Source: Lysobacter sp. KIS68-7
GTDB lineage: Bacteria; Pseudomonadota; Gammaproteobacteria; Xanthomonadales; Xanthomonadaceae
NCBI RefSeq assembly: GCF_021284745.1
Contig: NZ_CP089925.1
Span: 2,417,001 to 2,481,000 of the forward strand
DNA: 64,000 nucleotides
Direction of reading: 5' to 3'
The notes under the pieces are model-generated. The model was not told where the DNA came from and did not search any database. It saw only the letters and a program-made list of their open reading frames with translations. A program made the position numbers and the translations under genes. This document shows, piece by piece, positions 24,584-37,421 of the stretch (within the stretch, counting starts at the first letter, position 1; every line of letters begins with the position of its first letter).

Positions 24584-25027
24584 TTACTTGGCGTCGTCGA
24601 CGTGCTGCAGGTCGGCGATGTGCGGTTCGATCGTCTGGAAGTACGCGCCGAGGTCGGCGATCTGCTGGTCGGTGAGGCTCTTCGCCTGGGCGCTCATCAG
24701 CGCGTGCTGGCGATCGCCCTTGCGGTAGGCGACCAGCGCATGGCCGATGTAGTCGGCGTACTGGCCGCCGAGCTTCGGATACGTCGGGTCGATCGGCGCA
24801 TTGCCTTCGGCGCCGTGGCAATCCACGCAGGCCTGGCCGGTTTCGGCGTTCTTGGTCGAGGCCAGCAGCTTGCCGGCTTCGGGATGGCCTTCCGGCAGGC
24901 CGGCGGACGAGGAGTGCGCCGCATCGGCGGCTTCGGCACCTTCGTGCGCGGGGGCTTCTTCCTTCGAGCACGCGCCCAGGGCGAGGGCGAGCAGGGCGAT
25001 GGCGAGCGTGGTCTTCTTGTTCGTCAT
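24584..25027 (-). CDS. Monoheme cytochrome c (c4-like), lipid-anchored
   Basis: 147 residues from ATG at 25025-25027. A lipobox (ALALGAC, Cys20) indicates a lipid-anchored periplasmic protein. One heme site CVDCH is at about 67-71, a GGQYADYIGHALVAYRKGDR segment and HALMSAQAKSLTDQQI follow; the Met of HALM is a plausible sixth ligand. This is one half of a cytochrome c4 fold. The gene upstream on the same strand encodes the same kind of half, eight bases away. Together they may act as a split diheme c4, passing electrons to a terminal oxidase. Confidence 0.88.
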   Translation of the reverse strand: MTNKKTTLAIALLALALGACSKEEAPAHEGAEAADAAHSSSAGLPEGHPEAGKLLASTKNAETGQACVDCHGAEGNAPIDPTYPKLGGQYADYIGHALVAYRKGDRQHALMSAQAKSLTDQQIADLGAYFQTIEPHIADLQHVDDAK

Positions 25028-25035
25028 GGCGTGGC

Positions 25036-25530
25036 TCACTTCGCGGTCTTGACGGTGGACAGGTACGCAGCGATGTCGGCGATGTCCTGGGCCGAGAAGC
25101 TCTGCGCCTGGGCCTGCATCGTCGGGTGCTTGCGCTTGCCTTCGCGGTATTCGGTCAGCGCGCTGGCCAGGTACTGCGCGGACTGGCCGCCGATGCGCGG
25201 CACGTGGTAACTCGGGTACGCATTCTTGTAGCCGGTGATGCCGTGGCAGCCCTGGCACGTGTAGGTCATCGTGCGGCCCTTCGCCGGGTCGCCCTTGAGC
25301 GAGACCGGGCTCGGTTCGGCGGGCTTGGCGGGAGCGGCCGTGGCGGCGGGCGCCGGGGCAGCCGTCGATGCAGCGGCCGGCGCAGTCGCCGTCGAAGCAG
25401 CGGCAGGCTTGGCGGCGGTCGACGCAGCGGCAGGCGCAGTGGCAGTGGTCGGCGCGGCAGGTTGCTGCGCGGAAGCGAGGAGCATGGGCGCCAGCCACAG
25501 GCCGGCAGCGATCGTGAGCGGTCGCATCAT
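25036..25530 (-). CDS. Monoheme cytochrome c (c4-like) with Ala/Pro-rich linker
   Basis: 164 residues starting with two adjacent ATGs (25528-25530 chosen). A signal peptide ends near residue 21 (LLASA). A long Ala/Pro/Thr linker (about 22-75) follows, then a single-heme cytochrome domain with CQGCH and RIGGQSAQYLASALTEYREGKRKHPTM; that Met is the likely axial ligand. It resembles a c4 half-domain and is paired with the gene at 24584. Located in the periplasm and probably a soluble or tethered electron carrier. Confidence 0.88.
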   Translation of the reverse strand: MMRPLTIAAGLWLAPMLLASAQQPAAPTTATAPAAASTAAKPAAASTATAPAAASTAAPAPAATAAPAKPAEPSPVSLKGDPAKGRTMTYTCQGCHGITGYKNAYPSYHVPRIGGQSAQYLASALTEYREGKRKHPTMQAQAQSFSAQDIADIAAYLSTVKTAK

Positions 25531-25597
25531 GAAGTCAGTCCGCAATGGAAGGTCGGTTGCGCGACGCATCGTCACATCCGCGTCTTGCAAGCGGCGA

Positions 25598-25603
25598 AGT
25601 ATA
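25598..25603 (-). promoter_or_regulatory. -10 box for the cytochrome pair
   Basis: TATACT on the minus strand, about 67 bases before the first cytochrome ATG. A TTGCCG about 19 bases upstream of it is a possible -35. The 297-base region 25531-25827 also carries the RND operon promoter, for which I see only weak candidates such as TTGACT at 25797-25802. Confidence 0.4.
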
Positions 25604-25827
25604 GCCCGCACGTGAATGGAACCGGCAAACATGTGGCCGCCAGTGCAGGGCACGCGCGTGCAACCGAACGCGCAGACGACGCATCTTCAAGAGACAATGT
25701 CCGGCTGAGTGCGCGAAACGTCGCGCACGGATCAGATTCCCACCGTGAAGTCACCATGACCTATGGCGCATGGCGTCCGGAACCGGCGGTGATTTACTTG
25801 ACTACAACACCCAAGGGGTCCGCCCAC

Positions 25828-26961
25828 ATGCCTGCCACTTCCTCCTCCCACGGCCGCACGTTGCGCGCCGGTGCCCTCCTGATCGCCTGCACGCTCGCCC
25901 TGGCCGCCTGCCACAAGGGAGGGGACGGCGACGCCATGGCCAAGGGCAAGGATGACAAGGGGCCGGAAGCCATCCCGGTCGAAGTGATGGCCGCCGCCAA
26001 GCGCCCGATCGCCGCCAGCTACACCGGCACCGCGCCGCTGGAAGCCAAGGGCGAATCGCAGGTGGTCGCCAAGACCTCCGGCGTCGCGCTGCAGGTGCTG
26101 GCCGAGGAAGGCCAGGTGGTGCACGCAGGCCAGGTGCTGGTGCGCCTGGACGCCGCGCGCGCCGAACTGCAGGCCGCACAGAGCGCCGCGCAGATGCGCA
26201 AGCTCGAAGCGAACTACCAGCGCTCGGTCACGCTCGCCGAGCAGAAGCTGATGAGCGCGAACGACATCGACCAGATCAAGTACGACCTGGAGAACGCGCG
26301 CGCCGTGAATCGCCTGGCGAACCTCGAGGTTTCCTACGCGAACGTCGTCGCGCCGATCTCCGGCGTGATCGCCGAGCGCAAGATCAAGACCGGCAACTTC
26401 GTGCAGATCAACACGCCGATCTTCCGCATCGTCGACAACTCGCGCCTGGAAGCCACGCTCAACGTGCCCGAGCGCGAAGTCGCCACGCTCGCCCCGGGCC
26501 TGAAGGTCGACCTCGCCGTCGACGCGCTGCCGGGCAAGAAGTTCGAAGGCACCATCGATCGCGTCGCGCCCGTCGTGGACGCCGGCAGCGGCACGTTCCG
26601 CGTCGTGTGCACGTTCGCCGGTGGCGGTGCGCTGCAGCCGGGCATGTTCGGCCGCATCCGCATCGACTACGACCAGCGCATGGATGCCCTCGTCGTGCCG
26701 CGCGTGGCGCTGCTGGAAGACGAAGGCGATCCGGCGGTCTACGCCGTGAAGGCCGGCAAGGCGGTGCGCGTGCCGGTGAAGCTGGGTTACCTGGATGGGC
26801 AGTGGGCCGAAGTGCGTTCGGGCCTGAAGGTCGGCGACCAGGTCGTCACCGCGGGCAAGGTCGCGCTGCGCGAAGGCAGCCCGGTGCAGATCGTGGGCGG
26901 CAACGCGCCGAAGTCGCAGGTCGGCGCGGGCGATGCGACGGCTGCGACCGCCGCTCGCTGA
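25828..26961 (+). CDS. RND efflux periplasmic adaptor (membrane fusion protein)
   Basis: 377 residues from ATG at 25828, chosen because it is directly followed by a signal peptide with lipobox (LALAAC). The lipoyl/barrel-sandwich halves (GVALQVLAEEGQVVHAGQVLVRLD and YANVVAPISGVIAERKIKTGNFV, each split by an alpha-hairpin) and beta-barrel domains are typical of HlyD/MdtA adaptors. It links the inner-membrane pump to an outer-membrane channel. The open frame extends upstream to 25126, over the cytochrome genes on the other strand, but that part is not coding. It is followed by two pump genes. No regulator is adjacent. Confidence 0.95.
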   Translation: MPATSSSHGRTLRAGALLIACTLALAACHKGGDGDAMAKGKDDKGPEAIPVEVMAAAKRPIAASYTGTAPLEAKGESQVVAKTSGVALQVLAEEGQVVHAGQVLVRLDAARAELQAAQSAAQMRKLEANYQRSVTLAEQKLMSANDIDQIKYDLENARAVNRLANLEVSYANVVAPISGVIAERKIKTGNFVQINTPIFRIVDNSRLEATLNVPEREVATLAPGLKVDLAVDALPGKKFEGTIDRVAPVVDAGSGTFRVVCTFAGGGALQPGMFGRIRIDYDQRMDALVVPRVALLEDEGDPAVYAVKAGKAVRVPVKLGYLDGQWAEVRSGLKVGDQVVTAGKVALREGSPVQIVGGNAPKSQVGAGDATAATAAR

Positions 26962-27027
26962 CGCAGGCGCGCATCGCGCGCCACCACGCAAGCCCCCCAT
27001 TTGCCGCGTCACCACGGAGCACCGCGC

Positions 27028-30506
<3,479 letters not shown>

Positions 30507-30510
<4 letters not shown>

Positions 30511-33500
30511 GCATCGCCGAGCTCAGCATCAAGCGGCCCGTCACGACCATCATGTTGTTCGTGTCGATGATGGTCGTCGGCCTGATCGCCGCGGTCCGCT
30601 TGCCGCTGGAAGCGATGCCCGACGTGTCGGCGCCGTTCCTGTTCGTGCAGTTGCCCTATGCCGGTTCGACGCCGGAGGAAGTGGAGCGCAACATCCTGCG
30701 CCCCGTCGAGGAAACGCTCTCGACGATGACCGACGTGAAGTCGATGCAGGGCAACGCGACGTCGGAGCAGGGCAGCGTCTTCATCATGTTCTCGGACTGG
30801 GACCGCGACATCGAGATCGCCGCGGCCGAGGCGCGCGAGCGGATCGATGCGATCCGCAGCGACCTGCCCGACGACATGCAGCGCTACTTCGTGTGGAAGT
30901 GGTCGACGAGCGACGAGCCTGCGATCGAGCTGCGCCTGACGAGCAAGTCGCTCGACCTGACGAAGGAATACGACCGCATCGACCGCGTCTACAAGCGCCG
31001 CCTGGAACGCCTCCCGGGCGTGGCGAAGGTGGAAGTGGAGGGCGCGCCGCAGAACGAAGTCGAGATCGCGATCGACCAGGACCGCCTCAACGCGCATGGC
31101 CTGGCCTTGAACGACCTGGACAAGACGCTGCGCGCGGTGAACTTCTCCGTCTCCGCGGGCCAGATCGACGATGGCGTGCAGCGCCTGCGCGTGCAGCCGG
31201 TGGGCGAACTCAACGACCTGCAGCAGTTGCGCGACCTCGTGCTCGCGCGTGGTGTGCGTCTGTCCGACGTCGCCGACGTTCGCCTGAAGCCGGAAAAGAT
31301 GCCCTACGGTCGCCGCCTCGATGGTCGCCCCGCGGTCGGCATCGATGTGTACAAGGAACGCGACGCCAACCTCGTCGATGTCTCGCGCCGCGTGCGCGCC
31401 GAACTGGACGCGATCAACGCCGAAGGCGGCGTGCCCGACGTGGACATGCTCGTGCAGAACGACGCCGGCGAAAGCGTCAAGAGTTCCTTGCTCGGCCTGG
31501 CCGAAGCCGGCGGCATCGGCCTGCTGTTGTCGGTCGCCGTGCTGTACTTCTTCCTGCGCCATTGGCCTTCGACGCTGATGGTGACCACCGCCATTCCGAT
31601 CTGCTTCGTGATGACGCTGGGCTTCATGTACTTCTTCGGCATCACGCTCAACGTGCTGACGATGATGGGCCTGCTGCTGGCGATCGGCATGCTGGTGGAC
31701 AACGCCGTCGTGGTGGTGGAGAGCATCTACCAGGAGCGCGAGCGCATCGGCGATCCCGTGCTGTCCTCGATCATCGGCACGCGCCACGTGGCCATCGCCC
31801 TGTCGGCCGGCACGCTGTGCCACTGCATCGTGTTCGTGCCGAACCTGTTCGGCGAAAAGAACATGATCAGCATCTACATGGGCCAGATCGCCATCACGAT
31901 CTGCGTCTCGCTGCTGGCCTCCTGGCTGGTGGCGGTGAGCCTGATCCCGATGCTGTCGGCCCGCATGAAGACGCCGCCTGCGGTGACGAACGAGCGTGGC
32001 CTCATCCCGCGCCTGCAGCGCCGCTACGCGAGCGTGCTGCGCTGGACGCTCGACCACCGCGGCTGGAGCGTGCTCGGCATCCTGCTGATCGTCGCCATCA
32101 GCGTCGTTCCGCTGAAGATGACCAAGGTCAACATGTTCGGCGGCGACGACGTGGGCGAGATCGACATCTTCTACCAGTGGAAGGGCGCGTACACGAAAGA
32201 GCAGATGTCCGACGAGATCCTCAAGGTCGAACACTATCTCGACGCCAACCGCAAGAAGTTCCACATCGACCAGGTCTTCTCGCGCTACCGCGAGCAGGGT
32301 TGGGCGGGGACCAACGTCAAGCTCGACACCAAGGACGGCGAACAGGTCCGCAAGATCACCGAAGAGATGCGCGAGGGTCTGCCGAAGTCGGCGCGCGCGA
32401 CCATCGGCATCGGCGACCAGGGCGGTCCGGGCGGCGACCAGAAGGGCAAGGAAATCCAGGTGATGCTGGTGGGCGACTCCACGCAGACGCTCAACGACCT
32501 GGCCTCCGACATCGTGCCCGTGCTGGCGCAGCGCAAGGAACTGCGCGACGTGCGCGTGGACAGTGGCGACCAGAACAGCGAGCTCTCGGTGCACGTGGAT
32601 CGCGAACGCGCTGCCTCGTTCGGCTTCAGCGCGAACGACGTGGCCACCTTCGTCGGCCTGGCGCTGCGTGGTGCGCCGCTGCGCGAGTTCCGTCGCGGCG
32701 ACACCGAAGTGCCAGTGTGGGTGCGCTTCGCGGGCGCCGATAACTACAGCACCGAGGACCTGGCCAGCTTCACCGTGCGTGCGCCCGATGGCCGCAGCGT
32801 CCCGCTGCTGGCGATGGTCGACGTGCAGGTGCATCCGGCCGCGTCGGAGATCGAGCGCACGAACCGCCAGACCACGCTGACCATCACCGCCAACATCGCC
32901 GACAAGGTCGTGCAGCCCGATGCGCGCAAGGCGATCGAGGACACGCTCAAGGGCATTCCGTTCCCCGCCGGTTATTCCTTCTCGTTCGACCGTCCGCAGT
33001 TCATGAGCGACGACGACGCGATGAAGCAGATGATGTTCAACCTCGGCATCGCGCTGCTGATGATCTACGTGGTGATGGCCGCGGTGTTCGAATCGCTGCT
33101 GTTCCCGTCGGCCATCATGAGCGGCGTGCTGTTCTCCATCTTCGGCGTGTTCTGGCTGTTCTGGATCACCGGCACCGAGTTCAACATCATGGCCTTCATC
33201 GGCATCCTGGTGCTGATGGGCGTGGTGGTGAACAACGGCATCGTGATGGTCGAGCACATCAACAACCTGCGTCGACGCGGACTGTCGCGCACGGAGGCGT
33301 TGGTGGAAGGCAGCAAGGAACGCCTGCGCCCGATCATGATGACGATGGGCACGGCGATCCTGGCGATGGTGCCGATCGCGGTGGGCAACACGCAGATGGC
33401 GGGCGATGGCCCGGCCTACTTCCCGATGGCGCGTGCCATCGCCGGTGGCCTGGCGTTCTCGACGGTGGTGAGCCTGCTGTTCCTGCCGACCATCTACGCG

Positions 33501-33599
33501 ATGCTCGACGACCTGCGCCACGGCACGGTGCGAATGATCCAGCGGGCGCGCGGCAGCCGCGTGCCGGCTGCGACGGTCACGGCCATCTCGGCGGAGTAA
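30507..33599 (+). CDS. RND efflux pump permease (second of two)
   Basis: 1030 residues, standard RND length. TM4 carries LTMMGLLLAIGMLVDNAVVVVE, in which the second proton-relay Asp is replaced by Asn (VDN instead of VDD). Tandem pore domains and twelve helices are otherwise intact. Together with the permease upstream it makes a two-permease pump of the MdtBC kind, where one subunit mainly transports and the other relays protons. The start GTG overlaps the upstream stop. No outer-membrane channel follows, so it presumably uses a TolC-type protein encoded elsewhere. Confidence 0.95.
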
Positions 33600-33609
33600 C
33601 CCTCCGCCG
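33589..33609. terminator. Hairpin at the end of the RND operon
   Basis: An 8-bp perfect stem (CGGCGGAG-n5-CTCCGCCG) that includes the stop codon of the second permease. It sits between convergent genes. There is no T run, so it may be a Rho-aided or stabilising 3' end. Confidence 0.45.
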
Positions 33610-33617
33610 GGACGGCA

Positions 33618-34841
33618 TCAGCCGAGCAAGCGTCCCAGCATCTTCGCTCCGCCGACCCACACGCCGATCGCGGTGCCCAGGCTGGTGAGGAAGAAGTTGA
33701 GCAACACGCGGGCGACGCGGTTGCGGTACCAACCGCGGATTGTTTGCACGTCGTCGCGCAGCGCCATGAAGTCCGCATAGGTCGGCTTGCGCACCCAAGC
33801 CTCGACCACGGCACTGACGGTGCCCGAGGCCAGCGCGGGATGCAGCGGTGTGACGGGCGAGGCGATGAAGGCCGCGAGGATGCTCAGCGGATGTCCGCCT
33901 GCGAGCAGACAACCGATCGCACCAAGCGTGCCGGTGATCAGCACCCAATACAGCATCAGGTCCGCGCCGACGTCCACGCCGCCGCGCCAGAAGCCCCATG
34001 CGAACCCGCCGATGACGAAGAAGGCGAGGATCAGCGTGAACCACGGGAAGGACGACTTCTCCTTCACCGATTCGAGTTCGGCGCGCACGGCGGCGGGCGA
34101 GTCGGTGTCTTCGCGCAGATGCTTCGCCATGCCTTGCAGGTGGCCGGCGCCGACGACGGCGAGCACTTCGCATGCACCTTCGGCAGCGGTCGCGCTTTGG
34201 CGCAGGCGCGCGGCCATGTAGCGGTCGCGTTCGCCGATCACCGTTTCGTACAGCACCGGGCTGTCTTCGGCGAACTCGCTGAAACTGGATTCGAGCAGGT
34301 CACCTTGCTTGAGCCTTTCGATTTCGTCATGGCCGACTTCTTCGTCGGCGAACAGCGACGCGACGAGCCCGCCGCCGAGTTTCGCGCGACCCCACCAGCC
34401 CAGGCGCTGCGATGCACGCTTGAAGGTCAGGCCGACGTCGCGATCGATGAGATGCACCGGCAAGCCACGTTCCTTGCCGTCGGCCACCGCGGCCTTCAGT
34501 TCCGCGCCGGGCTCGATGCCGAGTTGTTCGGCGAGGCGACGCTGGTAGGCCGCGAGGCCGAGGTTGGCGGCGAACAGGGCCGTCTTGCCTTCGCGCAGCA
34601 CCTTGACCAGGTCCAGGCGCGCGAGCGCTTCGGGATCTGTCAGCGCCGCGAGGCGTTGTGGATCGAGCTCCACCGCGATGGTGTCGTAAGCGCCGCTGGC
34701 GATTTCGCTGCGCACGGCGTCGACGCTGGCGCGCGAGACGTGTGCGGTGCCGAGCAGGGTGTAACGGACGCCGTCGCGTTCGACGATGGCGTGCGGTTGG
34801 TCGGCGAGGGTGGGGGCGGGAACGGCGAGGGAGTCGGTCAT
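33618..34841 (-). CDS. TraB/GumN-type membrane protein (TraB/PrgY family)
   Basis: 407 residues from ATG at 34839-34841; an in-frame ATG nine codons upstream is less likely. The N-terminal TraB domain starts with YTLLGTAHVSRASVD, with conserved GTAH, and continues to VAVVGAGHLQGM; here it reads EVLAVVGAGHLQGM near residue 225. The C-terminal 150 residues have three or four hydrophobic helices with a Gly/Pro-rich loop (HPLSILAAFIASPVTPLHP). TraB-like proteins have a Tiki-type protease fold, and PrgY inhibits peptide pheromone activity in enterococci. The role in Gram-negatives is unknown. The gene stands alone, 81 bases from the next upstream gene. Confidence 0.85.
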   Translation of the reverse strand: MTDSLAVPAPTLADQPHAIVERDGVRYTLLGTAHVSRASVDAVRSEIASGAYDTIAVELDPQRLAALTDPEALARLDLVKVLREGKTALFAANLGLAAYQRRLAEQLGIEPGAELKAAVADGKERGLPVHLIDRDVGLTFKRASQRLGWWGRAKLGGGLVASLFADEEVGHDEIERLKQGDLLESSFSEFAEDSPVLYETVIGERDRYMAARLRQSATAAEGACEVLAVVGAGHLQGMAKHLREDTDSPAAVRAELESVKEKSSFPWFTLILAFFVIGGFAWGFWRGGVDVGADLMLYWVLITGTLGAIGCLLAGGHPLSILAAFIASPVTPLHPALASGTVSAVVEAWVRKPTYADFMALRDDVQTIRGWYRNRVARVLLNFFLTSLGTAIGVWVGGAKMLGRLLG

Positions 34842-34922
34842 CGGAAAAGCGTCAAGGAAGGCGGCCATCGAAATGCATTCGACGGCCGCGCAGCATAGAC
34901 GTTCGCCCGTCCCCGGCCTACC

Positions 34923-35849
34923 TCACGCAAATCCGTAAGGCAGGTTCGGCGAGGACACCACGCGTTCACCCACGGTTTCGCCGTGCAGGAAGCGCAGCGC
35001 CGCGGCGATGACGGTGTCGTCGCCGGCGATTCGGTTGTGGCCCAGGCCCTGCGTGCTCAGCAGATGCGAGTCGGGCCAGTAGCGGGCGTAGCGCTCGCCT
35101 TCGGACCACGGGACCTCGCGGTCTTCGACGTCGTGGACTATCAGGGCGGGACGTGCGATCACGGGGGCCGTGTGGTGCGCCTGCAGATCGTCGAAGGCGA
35201 CGCCGACCTGGCGTTCGAAGGACCGCACCAGCGCACGCAGCAGCCGTTGCGGCAGCCGGATCAGTTGGGCGAAGCGTTCGGTGGCGGCGAGCGGATCGGC
35301 CGCCGGCGCGATCAGGACGACGCGCTCGGCTTGCAGTCCCTGCGCGAGCGCGACGCTGGCGGCCGCGCCACCGAGCGAATGCGCGACCAACGCAGCGGCC
35401 GGACCGAAGCGCTTGCCGACTTCCAGCAGCGTCGCCGCGAAGTCCGGCAGGTTGGTGGTGTCGCCGCTGCTGCGGCCATGCGCCGGCTGGTCGAAGGCGA
35501 CCACGGCATAGCCCTGTTCGCGCAGGCGCGGCACCCACGGCAGGAAGCGCGTGCCGTGGCTCGACCACCCATGCGCGAACAACACGTAGGGCTGGCGCGA
35601 CAGATCACCCCAGACGTAGGTCGCGATCGTGTGGCCATCGAGTTCGAATCGGCCGACCACGGCATCGCCGACGGGGGCGGCCTGCGCGCGGGCGCGGCTG
35701 CTCGGGAAGGGCGTGGAGAACAACTTGGCCGCAGCGCGCAGCGTCTTGCGCGGATTGAGCACGCCCAGGACCTGGAACGCAGTGCGCGTCGACAGGAGCT
35801 TCAATGAGGTGCGAACGGTCGTGCTAATTGTGGAGACGTGCTTGGCCAT
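34923..35849 (-). CDS. Alpha/beta hydrolase
   Basis: 308 residues. A canonical alpha/beta-hydrolase core: YVLFAHGWSSHGTRF (oxyanion HG), VVAFDQPAHGRSSGD, the nucleophile elbow AHSLGGAA (catalytic Ser), Asp in VHDVEDREVPWSEG and His in TQGLGHNRI. The first 60 residues are basic and hydrophobic without a clear signal peptide. GGAGG precedes the ATG at good spacing. It lies 18 bases downstream of a TetR regulator on the same strand, so the two probably form an operon under that regulator. The substrate (ester, lipid or other) is not readable. Confidence 0.88.
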   Translation of the reverse strand: MAKHVSTISTTVRTSLKLLSTRTAFQVLGVLNPRKTLRAAAKLFSTPFPSSRARAQAAPVGDAVVGRFELDGHTIATYVWGDLSRQPYVLFAHGWSSHGTRFLPWVPRLREQGYAVVAFDQPAHGRSSGDTTNLPDFAATLLEVGKRFGPAAALVAHSLGGAAASVALAQGLQAERVVLIAPAADPLAATERFAQLIRLPQRLLRALVRSFERQVGVAFDDLQAHHTAPVIARPALIVHDVEDREVPWSEGERYARYWPDSHLLSTQGLGHNRIAGDDTVIAAALRFLHGETVGERVVSSPNLPYGFA

Positions 35850-35867
35850 GGGGTGCCTCCGGAGCGA

Positions 35868-36476
35868 TCAGCGTTGGGGGGAGTAAGCGGCGATCCAGCG
35901 TTCGACGGCGGCGTCGCCGTGGCGACGTGCCTTGTCGTAGCCGAACAGGCCTGCTTCGTGGTGGACGGCGAGGGCGATGGCGTAGAGCTCGAACACATAT
36001 TGTTCGGCGTCGCCGACAACGAGATGACCGCAGTCGATCGCAAGCTGCACGGCGCGTTGCATCTCGTTGCGCCAGCGCTGTTCGTTGTGCATGACCTGGT
36101 CGTGCAACGCGCCAGGGCGATCGTCGTACTCGGCGACCGAAGCGAGCAGCACGCAGCCGCCGCCGGTGGTGCCGCGGATCCATTCGAACCAGTGCCGCAT
36201 GATCGCGCGCAGGCGCGGCAATCCGCGCGCTTGCGAGAGGGCAGGCATCAGCACCGTGTTGCCGAAACGCAACGCCGCTTCCTCGAGCACCGCGAGTTGC
36301 AGGTCTTCGCGCGAACCGAAATGCGCGAACACACCACTCTTCGACATGCCCACGGCCGCTGCGAGCGGACCGATCGACAAGCCTTCGACGCCGGAAGCGC
36401 GCGCAATCTCGTAGGCGCGATCCACGATCGACTCGCGGGTGGCGGCGCCCTTGGAGGTGGCGGTCTGGGTGGTCAT
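35868..36476 (-). CDS. TetR/AcrR-family regulator
   Basis: 202 residues from ATG at 36474-36476. The N-terminal helix-turn-helix is clear: ESIVDRAYEIARASGVEGLSIGPLAAAVGMSKSGVFAHFGSRE (split), a standard TetR pattern. The C-terminal ligand domain has WIRGTTGGGCVLLASVAEYDDRPGALHD and no diagnostic ligand residues. A 24-base imperfect palindrome overlaps the predicted -10 box just upstream, suggesting autorepression together with the hydrolase gene behind it. Effector unknown. Confidence 0.9.
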   Translation of the reverse strand: MTTQTATSKGAATRESIVDRAYEIARASGVEGLSIGPLAAAVGMSKSGVFAHFGSREDLQLAVLEEAALRFGNTVLMPALSQARGLPRLRAIMRHWFEWIRGTTGGGCVLLASVAEYDDRPGALHDQVMHNEQRWRNEMQRAVQLAIDCGHLVVGDAEQYVFELYAIALAVHHEAGLFGYDKARRHGDAAVERWIAAYSPQR

Positions 36477-36484
36477 GGCGGCGG

Positions 36485-36508
36485 ACAATAGCACGATCGT
36501 TCGTTTGT
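36485..36508. promoter_or_regulatory. Palindrome upstream of the TetR gene, probable operator
   Basis: A 24-base imperfect inverted repeat with outer arms ACAA/TTGT and a perfect inner ACGATCGT (36493-36500). Its edge contains TATTGT on the minus strand, a likely -10 eight bases before the ATG. A TetR dimer bound here would block transcription. Confidence 0.5.
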
Positions 36509-36530
36509 GAGCGACCGCCTGTCGGACCGC

Positions 36531-37421
36531 CTAATCGCGGTAGCGCTTCAGCAAATCCGCGTAAGCGTCGATCCGGCGGTCGCGAAGGAAGGGCCAGATC
36601 CGCCGCACATGCTCGCTGCGGGCCATGTCGACCTCGGCCATCAGGATCTCCGGCTCATCTTGGTTCGCCTCGGCGAGGAATTCGCCTTGCGGGCCAAGCA
36701 CATGGCTCGAACCCCAGAACCGAATGCCCGAGGTCCCGAGCGGCGAAGGCTCATGCCCGACGCGATTGCAGCTCAGCACCGGCAGTCCGTTGGCGACGGC
36801 GTGGCCGCGATGGCTGAGGATCCACGCATTGCGCTGGCGATCCTTTTCCGGCTGCGCGTCGTCGGGATCCCAGCCGATGGCGGTCGGATACAGCAGCAGT
36901 TCCGCACCGGCGAGGGCCATCAGCCGCGCACCTTCCGGATACCACTGGTCCCAGCACACCATCAGGCCGAGGCGGCCGACGGAAGTGTCGATGGGTTCGA
37001 AGCCCAGGTCGCCCGGCGTGAAGTAGAACTTCTCGTAGAAGCCCGGATCGTCGGGAATGTGCATCTTGCGGTACTTGCCCGCCACGCGACCGTCGGTTTC
37101 GAACACCACCGCGGTGTTGTGGTACAGGCCCGTCGCGCGCTTTTCGAAAAGCGAGCTGACGAGCACCACGCCATGTTGCTTCGCCAGGCGCGAGAGCCGT
37201 TCCGTGCTCGGCCCGGGGATGGTTTCCGCGCGATCGAATTCGTCGACCGCTTCGTGCTGGCAGAAGTACGGGCCGTTGTGCAGTTCCTGCAGCAGCACGA
37301 GCTTCGCGCCGCGCTTCGCGGCTTCGGCCACGCGCGTTTCGATGGTCGCCAGGTTGGCGTCGGCATCGCCCTGGTTGCGTTCCTGGATGAGCGCGACGGG
37401 GAGCGTCGTCTTGCGGGTCAT
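36531..37421 (-). CDS. aguB: N-carbamoylputrescine amidase
   Basis: 296 residues of the carbon-nitrogen hydrolase (nitrilase) family. The Glu-Lys-Cys triad is visible: Glu in LLQELHN, Lys in YRKMHIPDDPGF and Cys in LMVCWDQWYPEGAR. The wording of these motifs matches AguB. It hydrolyses N-carbamoylputrescine to putrescine, carbon dioxide and ammonia. It overlaps aguA by four bases (ATGA), and both act in sequence on agmatine, the arginine decarboxylation product. No speA is in the window. Confidence 0.96.
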   Translation of the reverse strand: MTRKTTLPVALIQERNQGDADANLATIETRVAEAAKRGAKLVLLQELHNGPYFCQHEAVDEFDRAETIPGPSTERLSRLAKQHGVVLVSSLFEKRATGLYHNTAVVFETDGRVAGKYRKMHIPDDPGFYEKFYFTPGDLGFEPIDTSVGRLGLMVCWDQWYPEGARLMALAGAELLLYPTAIGWDPDDAQPEKDRQRNAWILSHRGHAVANGLPVLSCNRVGHEPSPLGTSGIRFWGSSHVLGPQGEFLAEANQDEPEILMAEVDMARSEHVRRIWPFLRDRRIDAYADLLKRYRD

